Positions 32,151-43,794 of a stretch of 64,000 nt of DNA are shown in pieces. The notes beneath the pieces are model-generated. The model saw only the letters and a program-made list of their open reading frames with translations, did no database searches and had not been told where the DNA came from. The DNA is from Monoplex corrugatus (taxonomy: Eukaryota > Mollusca > Gastropoda > Littorinimorpha > Ranellidae): assembly GCA_030674185.1 (NCBI GenBank), contig JAPXFY010000012.1, forward strand, positions 1,218,823-1,282,822, in the 5' to 3' direction. Within the stretch, counting starts at the first letter, position 1, and each line of letters begins with the position of its first letter. A program made the translations under genes and the position numbers.

Positions 32151-33437
32151 GTTTGTGAGGGGTGTTGGTGCTAGGTGCCTTGCGCATAATTATGTAAGTT
32201 GCTGTTGTTTGCACAGAGCCTCAGCAATCTCTCCACCTGCCTCCAGAAGTCCAGGGGAAACTGAGGTAAGACAGCTGTTCTCATAGGAGACACAGACGGC
32301 TGAACAGTAGATGGCAAGTCGCAGCATATGGTCAAAACCACAAGCAGTGCTCTGTGGCAATGCTCTTTATTCAGTAATCAGCAGCGGGATTTTCTGTCTG
32401 GGTATACCCCCATAGCGTTTCCCCACCCAAAGGGTAACCCACAAGGCAGTGGAGACAGGTGTTGGTCGAACAGTCTGCTGACGTAAGGTGGCAGAGACTT
32501 AGCCCTGACCTGACCCAAAAGAAAAACAAACATACATTTTATTCTGTTTATATAACAAAAGTACGATTTTCTAGCTTGCATTCCATATTTTTTACACTTC
32601 CAGCAGGCATCATCCAATATTTTTACATCTACAGTCAGTGTGACCCATCCCAATATTTCAGACTTACAGTTTATGAATATATCCATCAATAAGTTAACAT
32701 TTACGGGATATCTCATCCATCCAGTATTTTCACACTTACAAAACACACCCTCCATCCAGCAATCTATATATTTTATATATATATACATCAGCTTTTTATT
32801 TCATGGACTGATCAGTTTTGTACATATGCTATGATGTGGTATGGACTAGCGCTGCCATCTTTCATTCTATTTTACACAATTGCTGAGAGAAAAAAAAATT
32901 AGAAAATTTTATGTATTTACTTATGTCACTGAAAATTATGATCCAATAAAATTATAACACATAACAATTTTCCTGGCTGTTGTCATTTACATTACACTTG
33001 GCTAAAACACATCGGTGAAGAATATATGTACGTGTATAATGTATAGTTATCTTATGTGTGTAGATGGCGTGGACATTGAACATATACACACATTGAAACA
33101 CTTTGTCCATGTATATATTGCATACGTCAAACTGTGTCATATGTGTATATTATGACACAGTAATCATGTTTTGCTGATAGAAATTACGTCTTCTGTATAA
33201 ATTCTACTTACAATGATTACATGATGACTTTTATCCCAGTCTAACCAGCTAGTAATAGGCACCAGACTGTCTTTGATGTTAGGGAAGGTAAAGCAACGTA
33301 TTATAGGAGACTAACACCTCCTCATAATGCTTGCCTCAGGAAATGTTCAGGTTTTTGCAACCTTACCATTCTATGACCTGTGGAACACAGGACAACTTTT
33401 TTTTTTCTTGTCGAATTTGAACTGTTGTACAGTCAAG
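32151..33437. other. Non-coding stretch with degenerate repeat and RLE empty site
   Basis: Contains the minus-oriented degenerate repeat at about 32,565-32,780, and the single 26-bp empty target site of the unit 1 RLE insertion at 33,121-33,146. No gene is recognised. Confidence 0.7.
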
Positions 33438-33450
33438 GCACACACACATA

Positions 33451-33517
<67 letters not shown>

Positions 33518-33631
33518 GCACATACACACACACACACACACGCACACACACATACACACACACACACGCACGCACACACACACACATATACACTTACACA
33601 CATATTCACACACACACACACACACACATAA

Positions 33632-33679
<48 letters not shown>

Positions 33680-33733
33680 GCACACACACACATATACACA
33701 TACACACATATTCACACACACACACACACATAG
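33438..33733. repeat. (CA)n / (TA)n compound microsatellite (unit 2)
   Basis: Same structure as 11,931-12,236 with changed run lengths. The frame that runs through it into the LINE is fortuitous. Confidence 0.96.
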
Positions 33734-36625
33734 CATGTGGGATGTTACATCTGACTCCCTCGGAAGTGATCACCTGCCAATTGTTACAGTTATAAATGAA
33801 CCATTTGATAACACACCAGAACAAGACGACGTTATACCTCGATATATGTACAAACGTGCTAGTTGGTGGAATCAATTATGTGAAGAAGCAAAGAATGAAA
33901 AAAAGAAAATGTATAAACTCTATTTAAAAACTAAATCTCCAGAAGACCATTACAATATGAAAATGGCTAAGGTTCACTCAAACAAAGTTATAGCCCAAGC
34001 CAAAAAGCGCTATTGGTCAGATTTGTGCTCTGAACAAATTTCCGGGCCTAAAGATCTTCCTAAAATTTGGAATAAGGTCAAAGAAATGAAAAATGGTTTT
34101 AATTTACCAGTTTCCTATTAAGATTAAAGATAAAGACTTTCCTTCGTCATCTGAGAAAGCTGAAGAATTTGTACAGTTCTTTTCAAGAACAAGTAATTCC
34201 AGTAGCTTGTCTACTCCATTAAGGGAGGAAAGACGGAAAATTGAAGAGTCCGTCGCATACTCAGATCCTGCCCCTGACAGTCACATGGACATAAATTCAA
34301 AAATTACATTAAAAGAACTTAAAGATGCCCTTCTCTCGTTGAACAACAAAAATCGGCTGTAGGACTGGATGGCGTTTCATATACCCTTTTAAATCATTTA
34401 CCAGAGAAATGGATTGAATACTTACACAATATCATATAAAATGCTGGGAAAGTGGTCGCTTACCTGACATTACAGACCTATCTCGCTTACATCCCATGTT
34501 TCAAAACTAATGGAAAAAATTATAGTGAATAGACTGAGTTACTTTTGTGAGAAAAATAATATAATACCTATCAATCAATCTGGGTTTCGAAAAGGTAGAT
34601 CAACATCAGACCATTTAGTTAAGTTAACAACTCAAATAAAAAATCAGTTTGCTAAAAGGAAAAATGTCTTAGCTACCTTTTTTGATCTTAAAAAAGCATA
34701 CGATCAAGTCTGGCATGCGAGACTTTTGTTGAAATTTAAACATATTTGTCTCAACGGTAATCTTTATAATTTTATCAAAACATTTATAAATGACCGAAGT
34801 ATAGTCGCTAAAATAGGTAATACATACTCTGAAAAACGATCTGTAAACATGGGAATTCCTCAGGGTTCCGTAATATCTCCTCTATTATTTAATATTTTGA
34901 TCTATGACCTACCAACTCAAGTCTCAAAAATGTAAACATTGCTCAGTACACTGATGATATAGCGATCTGGATGAATATTTCGTTAAAAAGGAAGACTTCC
35001 TTGAGAGAAATAAAATACATTAAAAAGATCTATCAACATGAAATTAATAATATTTCCACTTACTTGACAGTTAACGGTTGGGAAATATCCAATGAAAAAA
35101 CACACATGATGCTTTTTAATAATGGTCTCAGTCCGAAAGAAGTGCCGTTGTTTAAAATTGGTGATGAGGAACTGAAATATACTACTCACGTGAAATTTCT
35201 GGGAGTACAATTGACTTCTAGTTTACAGTGGAAAGAACATATTGATGCCTTGTTATGTAAAGCTATGAAAAGCTATAATTTAATAAGAATTATTAGTAAA
35301 CAGTCCTGGGGACAGGACACTAAAACGTTGTTACATCTTGTCACAGCTATAGTCAGATCTAAGTTGGCTTATGGTCAAGAGGTCTATTTTTCAGCTCCAA
35401 AATGCTATTTGAAAAAACTTCAAAGCTTAGATAGTAAAGCTATTAAATGTGCTCTTGGGTACTGGTGTATACAAAAACTCAAGAAGTATATAAAACAGCC
35501 GGCATCCTTCCCTTGGAAGATTGGAGGAAGTTATCAACTGCTAAATATCTAGTTAGAGCAAATGCAGTAGCTAATTATGCCAGTACGGAACTTAAAATTC
35601 GGTCTGACATCCATTTCCCCAAGAGAGAAAGAACAATAAAGTCACAAGAAACAATATCCACTTACACAAATGAGCTCTTCAAACTTTCTCACGTATTACC
35701 TAACAAAGTTTCACATAAAATGATATGTTGTCCTCTACCCCTGGGAACTGTCCAATGCTATTTTTGATATCAACTACACTGATACTGACCTGACAAAAGA
35801 TATTAATCCACACTTGTTAGCAATTGATGTTCTGTCACATCTACACAAAAAAATATTCACATTACTTAAAAATCTTTACAGATGGCTCTGTTCTAGATGA
35901 TAGTAAAGCAGGCGCTGGCTTTCTAATTCCTAAATTTAAAGTAGAAAAGGCTTACTCTTTAGGACACGGACATTCAATCTTCACTTCTGAATTAGTTGCC
36001 ATCCTAATGGCACTGAAATATATAGTAGATCTACCCATAACTTTGTTTAGTATCCTATTATGTGTAGATTCGAAATTTGCATTACAATCCTTAAAATGTT
36101 GCGAACATAAAGTAAATAGTTCGTTAATATTTGAGATAAAATTTCTAATTCATTGTTTAATAACAAATAATACACAGGTTACTTTTTGTTGGATCCCATC
36201 ACACTGTGGTATCCTTTTTAACGATCGGGTCGACAGAATAGCAAAAACTGCAGCAATGAATAGGGCTGGCAGTACTAAACTTGATTTACCACTCTCCGAA
36301 CATGAAATGAATGCTATGTTAGAAAACAAAGTAAAAGCGCAATGTGACCTTCGCCCCTTCTCGGTAAATTACCAGGGTTTTACAAGACAAGAGATAACTT
36401 TAACTTACAGATTAACTCTCAATTCACTTTGAACTAAATTTAGTAAAACCATCAAATGTATCTGTGGTAATTTTATAAAAGTTGATCATCTTTTGTGTTG
36501 TCAGCGAATGCGACCTTATTTCCCTGCGTCATTTACAAATTTAAAACAGAAACATAGAGATTTCACTCTGTATTTACACATTGCTAGACGTTTACTGCAC
36601 AGTCCTGTAGGTCGTTTCCTTTGAT
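33734..36625 (+). mobile_element. I-like LINE with RNase H (unit 2)
   Basis: Endonuclease end 33,736-34,121, RT 34,510-35,552, RNase H 35,824-36,432, zinc-knuckle-like tail to 36,623. The A-run frameshift at about 34,924 is shared with unit 1. Here the RT motif reads QYTDDIAIW (YADD to YTDD by one G-to-A change) while the RNase H motif RVDRIAK keeps its Asp, the reverse of unit 1. It is a dead element duplicated with its host DNA. Confidence 0.88.
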
Positions 36626-36866
36626 TCAGCCCAACTGTTTTATACCTGTAACTCCCACACAGCCCCGAGAAATCCGATGAAGCCTGACTGATATAATGTT
36701 CTGATTGTTTTTCTTTTGTTCGTTAATTTGTTTGATGTTACAGTAATTGTTACCTTAATTGATACAATGACTTCATGATTACATAGATTCATTGATTCCT
36801 TACGCACCTTTTTTTTTTTTTCCCGTCGAAAAGCACATATGTGAATAGACGTTAAAAGAAATAACG

Positions 36867-36867
<1 letters not shown>

Positions 36868-36954
<87 letters not shown>

Positions 36955-36990
36955 TATACACACACAAACACATAATGACAAATGCACACA
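36868..36990. repeat. (CA)n microsatellite (unit 2)
   Basis: Shorter than the unit 1 equivalent. Confidence 0.96.
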
Positions 36991-37054
36991 CACACACATA
37001 AACATCATTTTCATCATCATTGCGATCATCATCATCATCTTTATCATTACTATC

Positions 37055-38523
37055 GTTATATCGATGTTGTCATCATTACAGAGAGTTGCTATGAATTCAT
37101 CTCTACTTTTAAAAGAAAAGAAATATGAAAAGTTTTTATGATGAAAGACTTACGTCATCACACGTAAGATTAAGATTAACTGTGCAGATTTGACGAAATA
37201 CACACGGCTCACAAAGTAGCAACATTAACGGTTCTTTTTGGCGTTGGGTCGAGTTCGTTACAGCATGCCAGACAACAAAACACAGCACAACACTTCCCAT
37301 TTAGTCAATTGAGATTGTACATTTTAGATTGTACCTTCCGATAGTTTCCAGTAAATACTATGCTACAGGCATAAGCACCTTTTTCTTAATTAATTTAAAG
37401 TTTGATCCATCTGATCTATGATCAACTTAAAAAAACTTGATGTGTTAGTTATACGGCAGTTTTGCTAGCCTATCAGCCAGTACAGCAATACAGTTGCTTG
37501 AAGACTTTCTCTATAAATCAGTTTATTGAGAATTTTATTTTGTTTGCTTGTTTGCTTGTTCGTCTTTTATTTCTTTGTTCGTTTGTTTGTTATATCTATC
37601 ACTTATTTCATATTTTCCAATCGTTTATGGGTTCAATTATTTTCCTAATGTTAATAAATATTTTACAGTTTTGACCTGTTAATAAGCTGGAAACGTTGAT
37701 AACTTACCACGAACCTCTGGTACTTCTAATTAACCAGTAACTGAGGGCTTTTTTCGATTTTTTGGAGTTTGTATTAAATTGATGTTTCCCTCCTTTTCGA
37801 TTCAACTCCAAAAAGTGCTGTTAGTGCATAAATAAATTACCAAAGGAAAGAAAAAAACAAAACAAACCAAGACCATAAATAGCGAAACAAACAAATCTGT
37901 TTTCCCCTTTCTGTGCCAACTTGATAGCCACAGAAGCTAAGACAGCTTTTACAATAATATAGTGATGATTACGATGAGGATGACAATCATGATGCTACGA
38001 AGTTCAATCCATGATTGAGACTATGTTACAAGGCAACACTCTACACTTACTGTCATAATATATCCTGGCATCAACCAAACCTGACAGACACAAAAACTGG
38101 CAATGTTGCCAGAAGATGTGAGTAACACATTAACTGGTGCACATGTAAAGTAGTCCAGATTGCACTGTGTCATCCCAGTCTTCCCATAGGACCCACAGCG
38201 TGTTCAGCTCTAGGAGCAGGCTGGGTCCCCAAAACTCCAAACGATTTACAGGATTGATGAAGATTTGAACCTACAGCTGTCTTGTTGCTGATCTATGTTT
38301 CAAATGTTTCATGCCAGGGTAGTCGAGCGAATGCCCTGCTCTTCACAACTTTCAACTGCCATGGGATCTTTTAGCATATGATGTTCAGAAGGCACACAGG
38401 TCCCCAAAACAATCGCCAACAATGACCAAGCCTCTGGGTCACAAAGCACACGAAAACTGAACAGGCAAGAAAGGAGGGCAGTAGGGTGTGTGACCCCTGA
38501 CCCAAGCCGTCATTCTACCTCTG

Positions 38524-38525
<2 letters not shown>
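37055..38525. repeat. Module B, unit 2 copy, non-coding
   Basis: Matches 15,560-17,035 nearly base for base; no gene. Confidence 0.7.
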
Positions 38526-38526
<1 letters not shown>

Positions 38527-38569
<43 letters not shown>

Positions 38570-38594
38570 AGAGAGAGAGAGAGAGAGAGGGAGA

Positions 38595-38671
<77 letters not shown>
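38527..38671. repeat. (CA)n-(GA)n compound microsatellite (unit 2)
   Basis: Expanded GAGA tract relative to 17,041-17,147. Confidence 0.97.
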
Positions 38672-38675
<4 letters not shown>

Positions 38676-38683
38676 CAGAGCAA

Positions 38684-39005
38684 CAAATGATAAAACTTTC
38701 CGTTCAAAATATATATAAAAAAATGCACTATTCTTCCATGTATCATTTGAGATCGATTATTGCTGTTCGTTTTCGTATTCAGCTAAACGCATTGAAAACA
38801 AAATATTGTAAAAATGTCAAGTGTATTTGCGGCAAACACTTCACATTTTTTCACTGTTTATTTCATTGCAAAATGTTACGTTCTTTTCTACCGAAAATGT
38901 TTACACAAGAAAACTATTCTGAAGCTCATTTCAAAAAAGTAACATCAGATCAATCTTTGTTACTTAAAATTTCAGAATGATTAGTTCACAATCCTGTTAA
39001 TGCAT
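38684..39005 (+). pseudogene. Orphan C-terminus of an I-like LINE (unit 2)
   Basis: Counterpart of 17,155-17,490. The frame reads further here (SDQSLLLKISE) because a TAA of unit 1 is TTA. Cys/His pattern KCICGKHFTFFHCLFHC is visible. Confidence 0.65.
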
Positions 39006-39370
39006 TACTTTAACTTTACGCAGTTTGTGTTTCAGTGTTAAATTTTCCCTTCACATTGTTGAAGTTAATTGTTACTAATGTTAGAGTTAAGATTTCGTTC
39101 CATTTTACTATTTTTCCTCTGTCTCCCCTCTGCCCCAATCGAACCCGTCCAACTATCGTTCTCCATTTTATTTATACATTTTTTTTATCCCCCCTCCCCC
39201 GTCTAATAGCATTTACAATGAAAAAACGTTAAATCAAAGAACGAACGAAAGGATACAGAGCTAGGGTACATTAACCTGTTGTACGAATGACCCTTGAAAA
39301 TCGGAAATGTACTTAAATGATCCATTGATCCAACTTGCTTATAATGCCATGATGTTCTACTTCAATAAGT

Positions 39371-40907
39371 AATCCTATACACTGCTGTTTAATCTTGTGT
39401 CAGACTGTTATCATTACAAAACTAGGTTGTGTGTTGTTTCATCTTGTATCAGTCTGTTATTGTAACAAAACCAGCTTATATGTTTATTAACCTTTCTTCA
39501 ATAAGTTACTGTAGCCAAACCTAAGCTATATATTCTATTTGTAAAAGTCTGTTACTGTACCAAACCAGGCTATATGTTCTATTTGTATAAGTCTGTTACT
39601 GTAACAACACGAGATTATATACTGTTTTATCTTGTATCAGTGTGTTACTTTAACAATACCAGGCTATATACTGTTTTATCTTGTATCAGTGTGTTACTGT
39701 AACAACACCAGGCTATATACTGTTTTATCTTGTGTCAGTGTGTTACTGTATCAACACCAGGCTATATACTGTTTTACTTTGTGTCAGTGTGTTATTGTAA
39801 CAACACCAGGCTATATACTGTTTTATCTTGTATCAGTGTGTTACTGTAACAAGACCAGGCTATATACTGTTTTATCTTGTGTCAGTGTGTTATTGTAACA
39901 ACACCAGGCTAAATACTGTTTTATCTTGTATCAGTGTGTTACTGTAACAACACCAGGCTATATGCTGTTTTACCTTGTATCAGTGTGTTACTGTAACAAC
40001 ACCAGGCTATATGCTGTTTTATCTTGTATCAGTGTGTTACTGTAACAACACCAGTCTATATACTGTTTTATCTTGTGTCAGTGTGTTACTGTAACAACAC
40101 CAGGCTATATGCTGTTTTATCTTGTATCAGTGTGTTACTGTAACAACACCAGGCTATATACTGTTTTATCTTGTGTCAGTGTGTTATTGTAACAACACCA
40201 GGCTATATGCTGTTTTATCTTGTATCAGTGTGTTACTGTAACAACACCAGGCTATATACTGTTTTATCTTGTATCAGTGTGTTGCTGTAACAACACCAGG
40301 CTATATACTGTCTTATCTTGTAACAGTGTGTTACTGTAACAACACCAGGCTATATACTGTTTTATCTTGTATCAGTGTGTTACTGTAACAACACCAGGCT
40401 ATATGTTCTTTTATCTTGTATCAGTGTGTTACTGTAACAACACCAGGCTATATACTGTTTTATCTTGTGTCAGTGTGTTATTGTAACAACACCAGGCTAT
40501 ATGCTGTTTTATCTTGTATCAGTGTGTTACTGTAACAACACCAGGCTATATACTGTTTCATCTTGTATCAGTGTGTTACTGTAACAACACCAGGCTATAT
40601 ATTGTTTTATCTTGTATCAATGTGTTACTGTAACAACACCAGGCTATGTATTGTTTTATCTTGTATCAATGTGTTACTGTAACAACACTAGGCTATATAC
40701 TGTTTTATCTTGTATCAGTGTGTCACTGTAACAAGACCAGGCTATATACTGTTTTATCTTGTATCAGTATGTTACTGTAACAACACCAGGCTATATACTG
40801 TCTTATCTTGTAACAGTGTGTTACTGTAACAACACCAGGCTATATACCGTTTTATCTTGTATCAATCGTTATTGTAACAACACCAGGCTATATGCTGTTT
40901 TATCTTG
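39371..40907. repeat. 49-bp minisatellite array (unit 2 end)
   Basis: The same degenerate leading edge as in unit 1, then about 26 regular units. It is one unit longer than the unit 1 array, so the arrays have been changing length. Confidence 0.96.
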
Positions 40908-43503
40908 CCACCATCATCATCAGGTGCCTTGCCGCATGGCGTTGGCGATCATGGACTTCCATCTGTCTCTATTTCTTGTTTCCTCAAGCATCTCTTCCAC
41001 CCTCCTTGTCCCCAGCCATCCTGCAAGTCCGTCTAGTATTTTCTCCCTGGGTCTACCCAGTGCTTTCCTTCCCTCCAGCTATCCCATTGTGACCAGGCGC
41101 TTCTATTCCCCTTTCCTCATAAAATGGCCTATGGATGTTGCCTGCCGTTTCCTAATCTTCCTTAATAATGATCTACTTGTGTCTGCCCCCATCAAGACTG
41201 TCTCGTTTGTTTTCTTTGCTGTCCATGGAACTCTCAACATCCTTCTTAGAAAGCACATCTCGGCTGCCTCAATCGTGTTCTGGCTTTGCTTGTTGACTGT
41301 CCACACTTCACATATGTCCTACAGTATTGGTTCTATATAACATTCAAGAACTCTCTTCCTGATGTTAATTGATAGGCATTTGTTGGTAAGAATGCTTTCC
41401 ATCTTCTAGAATGTTGTTTTGGCTCGGCCGATTCTGCTGGCTATTACTGATGTGCATGTGCCGTGTGGTGAAATGATCGTTCCCAGGTATTTAAACTTAT
41501 CAACCTGTCTCAAGGTTGTGCCGTTTGCTGTTATTTTGCATGAGGGGATTTCATGTTTTTTACTGATCACCATGACTTCAGTCTTCCTGCTGTTTAGTTC
41601 CAACCACTTACATCTGCTTTCTATTTCAAGTATATTTACAAGGTTTTGTAGGTCCCTTTCACTTTCTGCAATTAGCACGGTGTCATATGCGTATCGGATG
41701 TTGTTTATCATTTTTCCTCCAACCTTTAATCCAGGGTCTTCTTCTAGGTTTCTCATGATATTTTTGCTGTAAAGTGAAAACAGATCTGGTGACAAAACAC
41801 AACCCTGTCTGACTCCTCTTTTGATGTTTTGGAAAGAGCTTATATCGTTTTTTATTCTCATTGCAGCTGTTTGTTCCCAATACATATTTGTGATTATTCG
41901 TAGATCTTTTCCATCAATATTGAGTCTTTCTAGTTGGTTGATCAATTCTTCATGGCTTACCCGATCGAAAGCCTTGGTATAGTCAACAAAGCATGAATAT
42001 AAATCCTAATTCACCTCGATTGACCTCTCTATGATAGTTCTTAGGATGTATATTTCCTTTCCCTTCCACAAGTCCACACTGTTCTTCTGCTATTTCTCTT
42101 TTAACTCTATTCCTTGTCCTCATCACGATTAATCTTAATAGGATCATGGTTACATGACTCATCAAACTGATTGTGCGATGGAGTTGACATTCTATAGCTC
42201 CTGCCTTCTTCTGAAGTGCAATGAAAGTTCATTTTGATGTATCTTTGGGGATTTTTCCAGTGTTCCAAATTTCATTTAGGAGGACTGTTATTTTTTCTAT
42301 GCCGAATTACTCCAGGGCTTCAATCATCTCTGTGGTAATATTGTCTGGTCCTGGGGCTTTTCCTGGTTTCATCTTTTTCAGTGCTGCTATAACTTCATCT
42401 TTCATTATGGGTGGTCCTTCAAAGTTCTTTCTTATAATGCGTTCTTCGTTTCTGTCATCTTCAAATAGGTCTTTAATGTACTCTCTCCATCTGTCTAATA
42501 TTTTGTCTTTTTCCATGAGAGTCGTACCATCTCTCGATTTTAAGCAACCAGTTGATGTGCATGTACTTTTCCTGTGGACGATTTCTTCAATTCGTTTGTA
42601 CATACCCTGAGGATCCGTTTTTTGTGTTGGTCTTCTATTTCTTTGCATTGTGTTTGCAGCCAAGCTTCCTTAGCTTCATTGCACCTATTCCTGATTCTTT
42701 GTTTATCTTCCTGTATATTTCCTCGTTTCTCTTTGCCTTCCTCCGTTCCTCCATCAAGCGTAACATTTCTTTTGTCATCCTCTTCTTTTTTGCTTTTCTA
42801 TCTGCCTTAGAGATTTCTTCACAAGCTTCATTTATCAAATTTCTCAACTTTGCCCATTGTTCCTCACTGTCACCAACCTCTTCCAGAGTACTGAATTCGT
42901 TTTGAACATGTACATTAAATTTTTGACGTATCATTTCATATGTCTTTTAAGAGTCCAAGATCTAGTTTGATGTTGCTTTTGGTCTGTTTCCTTTTCCGTA
43001 ATTTTAACTTATATCTTCCCACTACAGGATTGTGGTCACTGTTGCAGTCTGCGCCTGGAAGTGTTTTTGCTGACTGTAAAGAATGTCTAAATCTTTTATT
43101 AATCAGGATATAGTCAATCTGATTTTTGTTATTATCTCCTGGACTCATCCAAGTCCATTTTCTTCTGTTAGGCTGCTCAAACCAGATGTTTCCTACTATG
43201 AACTCATTCATCTGTGCCAATTCTACAAGTTTCCCTCCCATTTCATTCTGTGTCCCAAAGCCACGAGGTCCAACTGTATACTCTACCCTATCTTTTCCCA
43301 CTTTAGCATTAAAATCTCCCACGAGGAGGCATAACGTAGGGCTTGCTGATGGAGAGGCTATGTACTGACAGGAAGAGACTTACGCGTTCAGCTCTTCTTT
43401 TCGCATAGCTGCAAGCAGCAGCGTTACAGGCTGAAAGTGAGAGGTGACAAGTGCACAGTCACTAGCCGACACACTAGACGCATCACATCTGCCATTGACA
43501 CAC
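40908..43503 (-). mobile_element. RTE/BovB-like LINE inserted in the minisatellite (unit 2)
   Basis: Counterpart of 19,356-21,962. The endonuclease keeps GDFNAKVGK (43,322-43,296), unlike the GAFN of the other two copies, but SDHNP-region and RT frame breaks and the YAYD change are shared or present. GTTTTATCTTG flanks it at 40,897-40,907 and 43,504-43,514. Confidence 0.9.
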
Positions 43504-43794
43504 GTTTTATCTTGTATCGGTCTGTTACTGTAACAACACCAGGCTATATACTGTTTTATCTTGTATCAGTGTGTTACTGTAACAACACCAGGCTATATAC
43601 TGTTTTATCTTGTATCAGTGTGTTACTGTAACAACACCAGGCTATATACTGTTTTATCTTGTATCAGTGTGTTACTGTAACAACACCAGGCTATATACTG
43701 TTTTATCTTGTATCAGTGTGTTACTGTAACAACACCAGGCTATATACTGTTTTATCTTGCATCGGTCTGTTATTGTAACAACACCAGGCTATAT
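43504..43794. repeat. 49-bp minisatellite array between units 2 and 3
   Basis: About six units, the shortest boundary array, without the L2 insertion. Confidence 0.95.

Larger units (their letters stand above)
26345..43794. repeat. Segmental duplication unit 2
   Basis: A full-length, same-orientation copy of unit 1 without the RLE and L2 insertions. The block size of 17,450 bp is the best estimate of the ancestral unit. Confidence 0.93.

Noticed and set aside
33327..34121. 264-codon frame joining (CA)n to LINE sequence as one gene
   Set aside because: In unit 1 the same region breaks within the microsatellite; only the LINE endonuclease end is meaningful.
2501..43794. Assembly duplication of one locus (haplotigs joined in tandem)
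   Set aside because: Considered seriously because the units are so similar, but unit-specific insertions with target duplications, different array lengths and a third partial unit leading to a different gene argue for real copies. Read depth would settle it.
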